A stretch of 37,817 bases of DNA, taken from contig JAIXZU010000127.1 of assembly GCA_027489415.1 (NCBI GenBank), forward strand, positions 1 to 37,817, given 5' to 3'. The DNA is from Alphaproteobacteria bacterium (GTDB lineage Bacteria; Pseudomonadota; Alphaproteobacteria; UBA2136; UBA6156). The notes below the pieces were generated by a model that worked only from the letters and a program-made list of their open reading frames with translations, made no database searches and had not been told where the DNA came from. Position numbers and translations under genes: made by a program. Below are positions 13,668 to 20,185 of the stretch, piece by piece; the stretch's first letter is position 1; each line of letters starts with the position of its first letter.

Positions 13668-14500
13668 GGCTGGCCTCCTTTTTTATTTATAGCCCGCCGC
13701 TCGCGCTCGAGCCGTTCGGCCATGGCCTCTAGCCTAATGCTTTTAAACACGCGCTCTTGGTAGGCTTTCAGCTCTTTTTCCTTCAGCACGCTTTCGGCGC
13801 GGTATATTGGCTCGCCTTCGCTCAAAATGCGGCTGATGCGCTGCACAGCTTCAATCAGCGCATGCGCCCAATTCTGCCAGTCAAATGGCTCAGGCCGCTT
13901 TTTGCGCAGGTTTTTTCTGGGCTTGGTGTGGGTGTTTTTTAGATTGCAGGCGGCTTTCCCCGCCCCATGTTTTTTCGGCATAGGGTCACTCCGTTTGGTT
14001 GGCATGACGCCACCCACGAAGCTTTGTATGCCGCGCTGGTGGCGGGAGCTACAAACCAGTCCAAACGGTGCCTGGCGGACTTCTTCCCCTTTCGGGTATT
14101 GTATCCGTCGCACTCCCGCCATAGGGGGGTTTACGGGCACAAAAATACCGCCATGCACTACGCTGGCGGTTGCCCGCCGTTTGGTATGTGGAGTTCTTAG
14201 CTCCACCGCTGGCAAGGCCAACGGCACGGGCAGAGTGCCCAAATAAACCGAATCAGTCAAGTGAGGTAAAAGGGGGGCTTTTGCGCCGCCAAAATCATAC
14301 GCTGGTAATGCGCTGGCATTGCCAATGCATATGCGCTGGCATGATTGTGCTACAACACGCGGCAAGCGGGCATGCAGGCGCGACCAGCCCACCGCATGCC
14401 CGCCCACCTTGGCGCGGCTCACGCCAGCGCCAGCCAGCCCTGCAAGGCTGGGCGATAGGTGCGCGGCCACCACGGCCGCCGATATGTTTATACCGCTCAT
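13664..14500 (-). CDS. Possible Ash/Icd-like protein fused to a charged helical domain
   Basis: A 278-residue reading frame in two unlike halves. Residues 1-165 begin MSGINISAAVVAAHLSPSLA and continue with AGAGVSRAKVGGHAVGW, a make-up that resembles the Ash and Icd-like proteins of prophages and satellites (host cell division inhibitors). The rest of that half is rich in Pro, Val and Arg with no clear fold. Residues 166-278 are basic and helical (RKNLRKKRPEPFDWQNWAHA). The start at 14500 overlaps the previous stop (ATGA). An in-frame ATG at 14005, with GGGTGG just upstream, could instead start a separate 113-residue protein of only the second half. The Ash-like resemblance is weak. Confidence 0.45.
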   Translation of the reverse strand: MSGINISAAVVAAHLSPSLAGLAGAGVSRAKVGGHAVGWSRLHARLPRVVAQSCQRICIGNASALPAYDFGGAKAPLLPHLTDSVYLGTLPVPLALPAVELRTPHTKRRATASVVHGGIFVPVNPPMAGVRRIQYPKGEEVRQAPFGLVCSSRHQRGIQSFVGGVMPTKRSDPMPKKHGAGKAACNLKNTHTKPRKNLRKKRPEPFDWQNWAHALIEAVQRISRILSEGEPIYRAESVLKEKELKAYQERVFKSIRLEAMAERLERERRAINKKGGQP

Positions 14501-14835
14501 GATTGGCCACCATTCTGGCCACCATTGGGATTTTGCCCCACAGCCTTACTACCATTCGCAATCCGCTCAAGCAGCGATGTCGCCAGCTGCAAACGTGTGG
14601 CCATACCAGCGGCCACCACGGCGCGATTAATAAAGCTCTCGCGGTCGATTACGAGCGTGACGAAGCCAAGCCTGAGCCAGACATCAAATAAGCCGCGCTC
14701 AAAGCCGCAGCCGCGCCAGCTATGGGCTTCGATGAGGAGGCTGCGCGGCAACTTGCGCGCGCTGGCCGTGGCCGCCGGCCGATGGCTGGCGGGTTCGGTG
14801 TGGTGGTTGTTTGTTTGAGTGGCATCGGGCGGCAC
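14497..14835 (-). CDS. Small protein of unknown function, GTG start
   Basis: A 112-residue protein. The start is a GTG at 14835, chosen because a strong AAGGAG sits eight bases upstream. The core (SLLIEAHSWRGCGFERGLFD and FVTLVIDRESFINRAVVAAG) looks folded, with alternating helix and strand, and the C-terminus is Asn/Gly-rich. It is not recognised. Its first 187 bases overlap the C-terminal coding region of the upstream gene in another frame, and its stop overlaps the next start (ATGA). Position suggests an early function near replication. Confidence 0.6.
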   Translation of the reverse strand: MPPDATQTNNHHTEPASHRPAATASARKLPRSLLIEAHSWRGCGFERGLFDVWLRLGFVTLVIDRESFINRAVVAAGMATRLQLATSLLERIANGSKAVGQNPNGGQNGGQS

Positions 14836-15272
14836 AGCGATGGCTCCTTATCTTCAATGGTGGGGGGGAGGTGGGTGGGTAAGGTGGGTTTGGCCGAAGG
14901 GGTAGGGCCTGAATTAAGCTCAGACGCCGAGCCAACCAACAGCGCCAGCGCTTGCTGCGCTGCTGCCATTTGTCGCTCGGTTAGTTGGACAGGTGCGCGT
15001 CCGGCCAAGGCCAGCACCGCCAAAAACACTTCATCAAATCGCCGGATAAGGTCAATCAGCACCACGCCCGATGGCGCGTTGCGGCCTTCCAGTAAGTTTT
15101 TCATGGTCTCTTCATTGCGCCGCGTCAGCCGGGCCAGCTCTTTCGGGCTGCCACTCACGCGCCGCAGCGCGGGCACCAGCGCCTCAATCAGCTCAATCGG
15201 CACCGTCACATGCGGGTCTGTGGCGGCAAGCAGCGCAGCTGGTGGGGCGGCAAATGGCGCGGGCATGCTCAT
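14649..15272 (-). CDS. Helix-turn-helix-like early protein
   Basis: A 207-residue protein beginning at the ATG at 15272, with GAGG seven bases upstream and overlapping the stop of the Cro-like gene (ATGA). Residues 20-95 (VPIELIEALVPALRRVSGSP, then KELARLTRRNEETMKNLLEG and RNAPSGVVLIDLIRRFDEVF) read like an all-helical DNA-binding domain with a helix-turn-helix at KELARLTRRNEETMKNLLEG. The remaining residues are Pro/Ala/Ser-rich without a visible fold. The second gene after cro is often a CII-like activator; that role is possible but unproven. Confidence 0.6.
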   Translation of the reverse strand: MSMPAPFAAPPAALLAATDPHVTVPIELIEALVPALRRVSGSPKELARLTRRNEETMKNLLEGRNAPSGVVLIDLIRRFDEVFLAVLALAGRAPVQLTERQMAAAQQALALLVGSASELNSGPTPSAKPTLPTHLPPTIEDKEPSLCRPMPLKQTTTTPNPPAIGRRPRPARASCRAASSSKPIAGAAAALSAAYLMSGSGLASSRS

Positions 15273-15622
15273 GTGCAAGCCTCGCTATTGGCGGCCAATT
15301 CTTGGCCCTCATTGCGGGGCCAATTTTTGGCCAGCTGCGGCCGTGCAATTTTTGCCACTATTTTTCGGGCAGACACTCGTGGGCGCTTTGGTGCACTGTC
15401 AGCGCAGGAGGCAATCAAACCATGAGCCAAAGCATAAGCGTCATAATGATGCTCGGCCGTCACACGGCCATTAGAATATGCGCGCAGGCGCAGCTCTATC
15501 TCTGGCCGGGGCACACGCTTCCCGCGCCGATAATAGGCAATTGCCGCCGCTGTGGTGTGCACAATACGTGCGACATGGGCATCGGTGTGGCCGCGCTCGG
15601 CCATGATTTTTGCAAGCTTCAT
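15269..15622 (-). CDS. Cro-like repressor
   Basis: A 117-residue protein starting MKLAKIMAERGHTDAHVAR, with a helix-turn-helix over residues 1-45 including IVHTTAAAIAYYRRGKRVP. The C-terminal half is basic and disordered-looking. It is the first gene of the leftward operon, divergent from the CI-like repressor. An in-frame extension to 15754 would run into the repressor gene and is rejected. The -10 box ends seven bases before the ATG and no ribosome binding site is visible, so translation is probably from a leaderless message. It should compete with the repressor for the TCAACA sites next to it. Confidence 0.7.
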   Translation of the reverse strand: MKLAKIMAERGHTDAHVARIVHTTAAAIAYYRRGKRVPRPEIELRLRAYSNGRVTAEHHYDAYALAHGLIASCADSAPKRPRVSARKIVAKIARPQLAKNWPRNEGQELAANSEACT

Positions 15623-15629
15623 GGTGCAG

Positions 15630-15660
15630 ATATCAACATTGTGTTGAACTTCAGTCAACA
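15630..15660 (-). promoter_or_regulatory. Leftward promoter and operator between cro-like and CI-like genes
   Basis: On the minus strand TTGACT (15658-15653), 17 bases and TGATAT (15635-15630) form the promoter of the leftward operon. Three copies of the half-site TCAACA occur on alternating strands at 15633-15638, 15642-15647 and 15655-15660. The first two make the dyad TCAACA-N3-TGTTGA in the spacer, while the third overlaps the -35 box. The same design is found upstream of the GapR-like gene. Confidence 0.7.
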
Positions 15661-15706
15661 AGAATCTGCTGATGCCGCTGATTTCGATATTTTGGGATAG
15701 TGCGCT

Positions 15707-16114
15707 ATGAATAACCGAATTAAACATTTCCGCAAAAAAGTCGGCATGAGCCAAGTAAAACTGGCTGAGATGGCTAATACATCACCACAACAGATAAGCC
15801 ATCTTGAGCAAGGTATGCGCCGCCTGACCTATGACTGGGCTGAGCGCTTGGCGCGGGTGCTTAAAGTACACCCAGCCGATTTATTTGTTGAGTCGCCAAA
15901 TGCCTCTACCTTGCCTATATCCGATAGCGCCAAACACATTATGGCCGAAGGCGTGATGGTGCTGCTTGACCATATGCGCCGCGCCAATAACGCTACCCCT
16001 CCACTAATTATGCATCGTCGCTTTCTGCAGGCCTTCGAGCGCTGCCAGACTAAAAACTACACAGAGCCACAAAAAATCCGCGATGTGTTCGAGAGCTACC
16101 TCGATGCCGAGTAA
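15707..16114 (+). CDS. CI-like prophage repressor (XRE family, no peptidase domain)
   Basis: A 135-residue regulator divergent from the Cro-like gene. Residues 6-62 form a classic HTH_3 domain (FRKKVGMSQVKLAEMANTSP, QQISHLEQGMRRLT, and a helix with LARVLKVHPADLF). The C-terminal 65 residues are helical and would serve for dimerisation. No LexA-like S24 peptidase domain is present, so induction cannot occur by RecA-stimulated self-cleavage. Another anti-repressor or a drop in synthesis would be needed. Its stop overlaps the next gene's start, so whatever follows is expressed together with the repressor in the lysogen. Confidence 0.8.
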   Translation: MNNRIKHFRKKVGMSQVKLAEMANTSPQQISHLEQGMRRLTYDWAERLARVLKVHPADLFVESPNASTLPISDSAKHIMAEGVMVLLDHMRRANNATPPLIMHRRFLQAFERCQTKNYTEPQKIRDVFESYLDAE

Positions 16115-16709
16115 CAATAATGAAATAGACCACCGCATTTTGGTGGATGATCTGTTGCAAATAGAAAAGCACGTTATTAAAGAAGACGTTGTTAGCAGCT
16201 GGCAAACAATGAGACAGAACGGGTGTAGGCGTGAGGAGCGCCACCAAAATCGCAAGGGCAAAAAATTCGGACGGCAGCCATCATTATTTAACCTTAGCAA
16301 CTACGTGATAACATTGCCGCTTGTTTCGCCGGATATTTCGTCACTTGATTTGCAGCTCAAGATTAACTATTACAAACAGCCATATGATTCGCCCTCTTTC
16401 ACAATTAACCTTCTTTATCTCGGCATTAAACCTTGTATGACACCAATTTGGCGTGTTGAATTTAACAACAAGAAACACAGCAATAGATCGCCCGGACGAC
16501 CACACGGCCTGCCGGATTACGTCTGCAGGCCGAATTATTCAAGCTGGGAGTGGCATAGGCCCGATTGTGAGGATGACTACATACCGCATAATATGAGGTT
16601 TGCCCAAAATCTTCCGGACAAACTAAAAACATTTACACAGGTTATTAAGTGGTTCAGTAGTAGTATAAGACTTAATGGTCTTGCTGAAAATTTGTTAGAG
16701 CCGCTATAA
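16104..16709 (+). CDS. DUF6978-like protein co-expressed with the repressor
   Basis: A 201-residue protein starting inside the end of the repressor gene (ATG at 16104, 11-base overlap), so it is translated from the lysogeny transcript. The N-terminus has an acidic helix (EIDHRILVDDLLQIEKHVIK), followed by a basic segment and a beta-rich core with SNYVITLPLVSP, SFTINLLYLG and WRVEFNNKKHS. A His- and Trp-rich middle (GLPDYVCRPN, SWEWHRPDC) and a C-terminal helix complete it. The strand order with a conserved-looking His and the final helical end resemble DUF6978 proteins, but the similarity is from memory. The region is richer in A/T than its neighbours. A role as one half of a two-gene defense or exclusion unit is inferred from position. 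Confidence 0.55.
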   Translation: MPSNNNEIDHRILVDDLLQIEKHVIKEDVVSSWQTMRQNGCRREERHQNRKGKKFGRQPSLFNLSNYVITLPLVSPDISSLDLQLKINYYKQPYDSPSFTINLLYLGIKPCMTPIWRVEFNNKKHSNRSPGRPHGLPDYVCRPNYSSWEWHRPDCEDDYIPHNMRFAQNLPDKLKTFTQVIKWFSSSIRLNGLAENLLEPL

Positions 16710-16724
16710 CGAATGGTGGGGGTC

Positions 16725-17492
16725 ATGCAAAAAAATAGTCTTGATGCCGCCGCTCAGGCGGTTAACCGAACCTTTGGCGCTGAGCTGCGTGGCAACGAGC
16801 TTACAGTCGATACAGCGGTTTTGTATCCTTGTAATGGTCTTGTGCGCATTAAAATTTCTAAAACACACGAAAGTGGTTTTATCGTGACCGATGAATCTGG
16901 GGCGTTTTACTCTATGCAAAAACTAGGGCACGACATAACCGACCAAGAGGTACCTTGGCAACGTTTTCTGGACAAACAAAAGAAAAAATATTCATTCGAC
17001 TACAACGATGTTAGTGGTAACATTTACACCCGCGCCACATCTATTGATGAAATGCTTATGAGTATTGTGTCGGTGGCAAATGTGTCTGCAGCTCTTGCTG
17101 AATACTCTATATCACACATCAACACTAAAAGGCGCGCAGAGTTGACAGATGCCGTTTTTACGATGGTAAATAAATATTATCACTCAAACAACATTTATCG
17201 TCAGGCTGAAGTTACCGGCAACACGGGCAAAAGCTATAAAATAGACATAGCTCTTGAAGATCGATTTTATGTTGATATCATCACTAATTTTAAGGCCAGC
17301 GATACTGTTGGCTCAACCTTTGCGCGACATTTTGATATTGGTGAGAACAGCCAATATAAAAATAAGACCTTTGTAGTTTTTGATAAAAATACCCCGCCCG
17401 ACTCACACTCAAGAAGCTTGTTATCACGAGTAACGCACTTGCAGCCGGTTACAGCTTTTGAGCAACGCGTTAAGCAGTCAGCAGCGGCTTAA
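16725..17492 (+). CDS. DUF1828-like protein, partner of the preceding gene
   Basis: A 255-residue protein. The start is the ATG at 16725, chosen because GGTGGGGG precedes it; an ATG at 16713 lacks that. Residues 35-130 follow the DUF1828 pattern: a strand series (LVRIKISKTHESGFIVTDES), then GAFYSMQKLGHDI, a long gap with YTRATSIDEMLMSIVSVANV and a helix. The C-terminal part (SYKIDIALEDRFYVDIITNF and NKTFVVFDKNTPPDS) is alpha/beta and may be a DUF1829-like, possibly nuclease-type domain, though no catalytic motif is certain. It is probably coexpressed with the repressor. The stop overlaps a convergent small gene by four bases. Confidence 0.55.
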   Translation: MQKNSLDAAAQAVNRTFGAELRGNELTVDTAVLYPCNGLVRIKISKTHESGFIVTDESGAFYSMQKLGHDITDQEVPWQRFLDKQKKKYSFDYNDVSGNIYTRATSIDEMLMSIVSVANVSAALAEYSISHINTKRRAELTDAVFTMVNKYYHSNNIYRQAEVTGNTGKSYKIDIALEDRFYVDIITNFKASDTVGSTFARHFDIGENSQYKNKTFVVFDKNTPPDSHSRSLLSRVTHLQPVTAFEQRVKQSAAA

Positions 17493-17668
17493 CCTATAAT
17501 ACGCCGCGCCCGCTCTGCCTCGCGCCGCTCAATTTGCTTGGCTGCCCGGCGCGCCACTTGTTTAACGTGCTCTTCTTGCAAGCCCAGCTGCCACACCAGT
17601 GCCAAAGCTTCGAGCGCTTCATCGTAGCTAATTTTTTTTGTTTTTTCGCTCACATCGCAGCAACCCAT
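17489..17668 (-). CDS. Small basic helical protein
   Basis: A 59-residue protein (MGCCDVSEKTKKISYDEALE, then helices rich in Glu, Arg and Ala ending RRAAKQIERREAERARR). The ATG at 17668 is preferred because GGGGAGG lies six bases upstream; an ATG five codons earlier would contain that site. It is convergent with the DUF1828-like gene and their stop codons overlap. The sequence CCCATATCAT occurs twice, 15 bases apart, around the start. It is unrecognised, and could be a small antitoxin or DNA-binding protein. Confidence 0.5.
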   Translation of the reverse strand: MGCCDVSEKTKKISYDEALEALALVWQLGLQEEHVKQVARRAAKQIERREAERARRIIG

Positions 17669-17854
17669 ATCATGCCTCCCCATATCATACCCCCATGTTC
17701 ATTTGCTTCGCTGGCGTTATAAATGTTCGCTATTTATTCTTCAAGCAAAAATACAATCCGGCCACGAAAAAGAAACTATATTGCCTCATTTTTATGATGG
17801 TTAAACAACCAAGAGCTGTAAATGAGCAGCTGAGCCGTGGCACGCTGTGGGGAT

Positions 17855-18181
17855 TTAGTCTTTATATAGCTTTTCGGCGATATCAATATACTCTTTAATC
17901 TCGTCCAATATTTCTTGGTCTTCGCACAATAAAGCTATCTTTTTATCAAATTCGGCACGGGTCATTTTTTTATTTCTGATAAGGCCGCCAAAAGCCTCCT
18001 CAAGGAATGCCGCGCCATAAAACTCTGTGCCATCCAGCTCAATTGTGACTTTGTCCGCAGCTTTAAGTTTTTCTAAAATCATGTCGCGGAAATGCTCGCC
18101 GCTAAAATCGGCATGCGCGGCAAATCGACCAGACGGAAAGCGCGAAAAATCTCGCGCTACGTTAATCTTAGCTTCGGTCAT
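17855..18181 (-). CDS. STAS-like (DUF4325) protein
   Basis: A 108-residue protein matching the STAS-like DUF4325 family. It has INVARDFSRFPSGRFAAHAD, then SGEHFRDMILEKLKAADKVT, the strand IELDGTEFYGAAFLEEAFGG, and LIRNKKM plus a final helical end. STAS-like domains bind nucleotides or act as anti-anti-sigma-like switches, and DUF4325 proteins often sit beside histidine-kinase-like ATPases or other effectors. Here the start overlaps the end of the SLATT-like gene by 14 bases, so the two are made together. A regulatory or sensor role for the membrane effector is inference. Confidence 0.8.
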   Translation of the reverse strand: MTEAKINVARDFSRFPSGRFAAHADFSGEHFRDMILEKLKAADKVTIELDGTEFYGAAFLEEAFGGLIRNKKMTRAEFDKKIALLCEDQEILDEIKEYIDIAEKLYKD

Positions 18182-18776
18182 TTTTAGGGTGGGTTACGTT
18201 TACGGTCTGTGGCAACAGGCTATCAAACGTGCAAATATGGCATAACATATAGTGATAAAAGCTTAGCCTATATAACTCGGTCGAGCCGTGCGCAAACCTA
18301 ACCTCATTTTCACAAATCAGGTCAAGGGCGCGCAGCACCGCTGGTTCGTCGCGCTCTATTTCAAGCCGCTCATGCTTGGCTTTATCAATCATCGCGGCGC
18401 TTAAATTATCAGGCTCAAGCATTATCTGCAGGTCATGGTAGCGGCGCTTAAAATAGCCGGCCACCACCTCGGCCCTGCCGGGCTCAAACACCATGTCTAA
18501 AAGGCTAATAAAGCTCACCAGCAGCGCCGCACCAATAGCCATAATTTCATATTGCAGCCAAACTGTTGTCGTGGTGCCTGCGCCAAGAAAAACCACGGCA
18601 AATTTAAAAAACCGCGCCACATTGCCCAAAAACCGCTCACGCTTAGCGTAATATCTGCGCCCGCGCTCGGTATTTCTGCGCAGGGCCCAAAGCTGGTCTT
18701 TTATGGCTTCTTCGGTGGACGGTCGTCCCCCTTCGGTCGTGGCATCGTCGGCGCAGTGTTCATTATGTTTGTCCAT
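18168..18776 (-). CDS. SLATT-like two-helix membrane effector
   Basis: A 202-residue membrane protein. The soluble N-terminus (QLWALRRNTERGRRYYAKRE) leads into two hydrophobic segments, about residues 55-74 (FFKFAVVFLGAGTTTTVWLQ) and 78-97 (IMAIGAALLVSFISLLDMVF). A long helical C-terminus follows with YFKRRYHDLQIML, HERLEIERDEPAVLRALDLI and CENEV. This is the pattern of SLATT domains, predicted pore-forming effectors associated with SMODS and SLOG nucleotide-signalling immune systems. The start overlaps the small upstream gene by 76 bases. Its neighbours suggest a three-gene lysogeny-expressed unit; toxicity and trigger are unknown. Confidence 0.75.
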   Translation of the reverse strand: MDKHNEHCADDATTEGGRPSTEEAIKDQLWALRRNTERGRRYYAKRERFLGNVARFFKFAVVFLGAGTTTTVWLQYEIMAIGAALLVSFISLLDMVFEPGRAEVVAGYFKRRYHDLQIMLEPDNLSAAMIDKAKHERLEIERDEPAVLRALDLICENEVRFAHGSTELYRLSFYHYMLCHICTFDSLLPQTVNVTHPKNDRS

Positions 18777-18883
18777 GATCTTGGCCCGTTGGCATCCTTT
18801 TCATATCGACCCGCATTGTAACCCGAGGCCCCAGCAGTTTTACCAGCTGACGACGGCTTGTCCTTATCCTTGTCTTTTCCCAT
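18701..18883 (-). CDS. Small Lys/Asp-rich protein leading the SLATT operon
   Basis: A 60-residue, highly charged and probably disordered protein (MGKDKDKDKPSSAGKTAGAS, then GYNAGRYEKDANGPRSW and a Pro-rich end). The ATG at 18883 has GGGGAA six bases upstream, and the gene overlaps the SLATT-like gene by 76 bases in a different frame. It is the first gene after a promoter-like sequence. It has no recognisable domain. It could be an inhibitor or regulator of the membrane effector, but that is a guess from position. Confidence 0.6.
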   Translation of the reverse strand: MGKDKDKDKPSSAGKTAGASGYNAGRYEKDANGPRSWTNIMNTAPTMPRPKGDDRPPKKP

Positions 18884-18912
18884 AAAATTCCCCGATAGGC
18901 AGTTTATGGGAC

Positions 18913-18942
18913 AATATATCCTAGCTAGGCTCGGCTAATTAA
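18913..18942 (-). promoter_or_regulatory. Candidate promoter of the SLATT operon
   Basis: On the minus strand a TATATT -10 box (18918-18913) lies 18 bases after TTAATT (18942-18937), and the spacer contains the perfect 10-base palindrome CCTAGCTAGG (18920-18929). The ATG is about 25 bases further on, with a GGGGAA site. The -35 match is weak, so confidence is limited. The palindrome would be a suitable site for a dedicated regulator. Confidence 0.4.
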
Positions 18943-18956
18943 ACAACAAATATCTA

Positions 18957-18985
18957 TTGACTATATATCAACATAATGTTGATAT
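18957..18985 (+). promoter_or_regulatory. Rightward early promoter with CI/Cro-type operator
   Basis: TTGACT (18957-18962), 17 bases, then TGATAT (18980-18985), with the dyad ATATCAACA-TAA-TGTTGATAT (18965-18985) laid over the spacer and -10 box. The core differs at a single position from the operator in front of the Cro-like gene, and the offset from the -35 box is the same. It should drive the GapR-like operon under the same repressor. Confidence 0.7.
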
Positions 18986-19014
18986 CTCCGCACCAACCAC
19001 AGCCGGAGACCACC

Positions 19015-19335
19015 ATGCGTATTACCCCAGACAAAAAACTCAAAGCGCTGATTGAACGGATTGAGCGCCTTAAAGAAAACCAAAAGGCTATCGCCACCGA
19101 CATCAAAGAAGTTTTTTCCGAGGCCAAGGCCGGTGGCTTCTGCCCCAAAGTTATGCGCCTGCTTATCCGCCAGCGCGCCATGCCAGCTGATTTGCTTGAG
19201 GAGCAGCAAGAGCTGCTTGATACGTATGCTGCGGCAATGGAGTGGGATAGCACGCCGCTCGCTAAGGCCGCCGCTCGCGACGGGCAGAAAAGCAAAGCCA
19301 GCAGTGGCGATGCGGCCGTGCCAGCAGCAGCATAG
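19015..19335 (+). CDS. GapR-like nucleoid protein (DUF2312)
   Basis: A 106-residue protein of the GapR family, alphaproteobacterial proteins that bind overtwisted, A/T-rich DNA and help replication and transcription. Nearly the whole family pattern is visible: LKALIERIERLKENQKAIAT, then DIKEVFSEAKAGGFCPKVMR, LLIRQRAMPADLLEEQQELL and DTYAAAMEW. The C-terminal 25 residues are a small Ala/Lys-rich tail. The start is the ATG at 19015, with GGAG ten bases upstream. As the first gene of the operator-controlled rightward operon it should be made early after induction. A phage copy could relieve supercoils during phage DNA synthesis or compete with the host protein. Confidence 0.88.
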   Translation: MRITPDKKLKALIERIERLKENQKAIATDIKEVFSEAKAGGFCPKVMRLLIRQRAMPADLLEEQQELLDTYAAAMEWDSTPLAKAAARDGQKSKASSGDAAVPAAA

Positions 19336-19342
19336 GTGCACC

Positions 19343-19636
19343 ATGAGCAACATCATTCACCCACCAAAATTTCAGCGCCTTGGCATTGCTCTAAAGCAAA
19401 ACCCAACAATGCCAACCGGCGGCCTTAGCCCCGAGGCCCGCTTAGTCATGGCAAAAATGATGCTCAGCTGGCGCGATATGTGTTTGCACAACGCCATGGC
19501 CGCCGAGCAAATGGCACAAAACATCAGCCCTTATAGCGAGCGCATCGCCCGCGAGCTGCGGCGCGAGGCCGACCTAGCCAAGCTCAACGAGCAAATCATC
19601 ACCAGCCTCATGCGCGAGGAGGGCTACAGCCAATGA
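19343..19636 (+). CDS. Small helical protein of unknown function
   Basis: A 97-residue protein starting MSNIIHPPKFQRLGIALKQN, with a predicted helical middle (ARLVMAKMMLSWRDMCLHNA) and a charged C-terminus (ERIARELRREADLAKLNEQI). It follows the GapR-like gene by eight bases, and AGGTG precedes the ATG. No family is recognised. A later 19-codon reading frame starts inside its stop codon. Confidence 0.65.
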   Translation: MSNIIHPPKFQRLGIALKQNPTMPTGGLSPEARLVMAKMMLSWRDMCLHNAMAAEQMAQNISPYSERIARELRREADLAKLNEQIITSLMREEGYSQ

Positions 19637-19692
19637 AATTGCCGCGCTGCCTGCGCCAGCAATGGCGCTGGCTCAAAACCATTTTTGCCTAA
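19633..19692 (+). CDS. Tiny coupled reading frame (19 residues)
   Basis: ATGA overlap with the previous gene starts MKLPRCLRQQWRWLKTIFA, a basic peptide rich in Arg and Trp. The overlap makes translation plausible, but nothing else shows that it is a real gene. It may simply serve to pass ribosomes onward or be incidental. Confidence 0.25.
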   Translation: MKLPRCLRQQWRWLKTIFA

Positions 19693-19734
19693 CACCACAC
19701 CACACCCCAAAAACACCTAACATGGAGCCGCCCC

Positions 19735-20175
19735 ATGCGCCTATCACCAGAAGACACCGCCCACAATATCTGCAACGCGCTTTGCCTACCGCTTGATAAA
19801 TACAAAAGCCAAATGGCCTATCAGATGCGCTCCCGCCTTGGTATGGCCTATATCGATGCTTTCCGCGCGGGCGAAAAACACTGCCGCACGCTGGCCGAAA
19901 ATTACCAGTCAGAAGATGCCGCGGCCGGCAACAAAAAAAGCGCCGCCATTATTCGGGCGCTTTATCAGCTGTGCGATTTTTTCCGCAGCAATGCCGAAGG
20001 ATACCGTCGCGATTATAAAGCCCCCACGCGTGAGGCGCTCGTAATGGCCGCCGCCAAGGCCATTGCCATAGCCGATGGCTACGCCACGCCGGGCCCAACC
20101 GAAACCGACCGCTATATCGAATTTGCCGATGCCGCCACCACGGCCATCATCGACGCACTGCAACCAAAAATCTAA
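19735..20175 (+). CDS. Protein of unknown function in the early rightward operon
   Basis: A 146-residue mostly helical protein (SPEDTAHNICNALCLPLDKY, AYQMRSRLGMAYIDAFRAGE, AAIIRALYQLCDFFRSNAEG, and ALVMAAAKAIAIADGYATPG). Good codon use and a GGAG-like site (GGAGCCGCCCC) before the ATG support it as a gene. No family is recognised. It probably acts early with its neighbours in the operon. Confidence 0.7.
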   Translation: MRLSPEDTAHNICNALCLPLDKYKSQMAYQMRSRLGMAYIDAFRAGEKHCRTLAENYQSEDAAAGNKKSAAIIRALYQLCDFFRSNAEGYRRDYKAPTREALVMAAAKAIAIADGYATPGPTETDRYIEFADAATTAIIDALQPKI

Positions 20176-20185
20176 GAGCACAAAG

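Noticed and set aside
15623..15754. Longer form of the Cro-like protein starting at 15754
   Set aside because: It would include the operator and overlap the divergent repressor gene; the promoter and helix-turn-helix start fit 15622.
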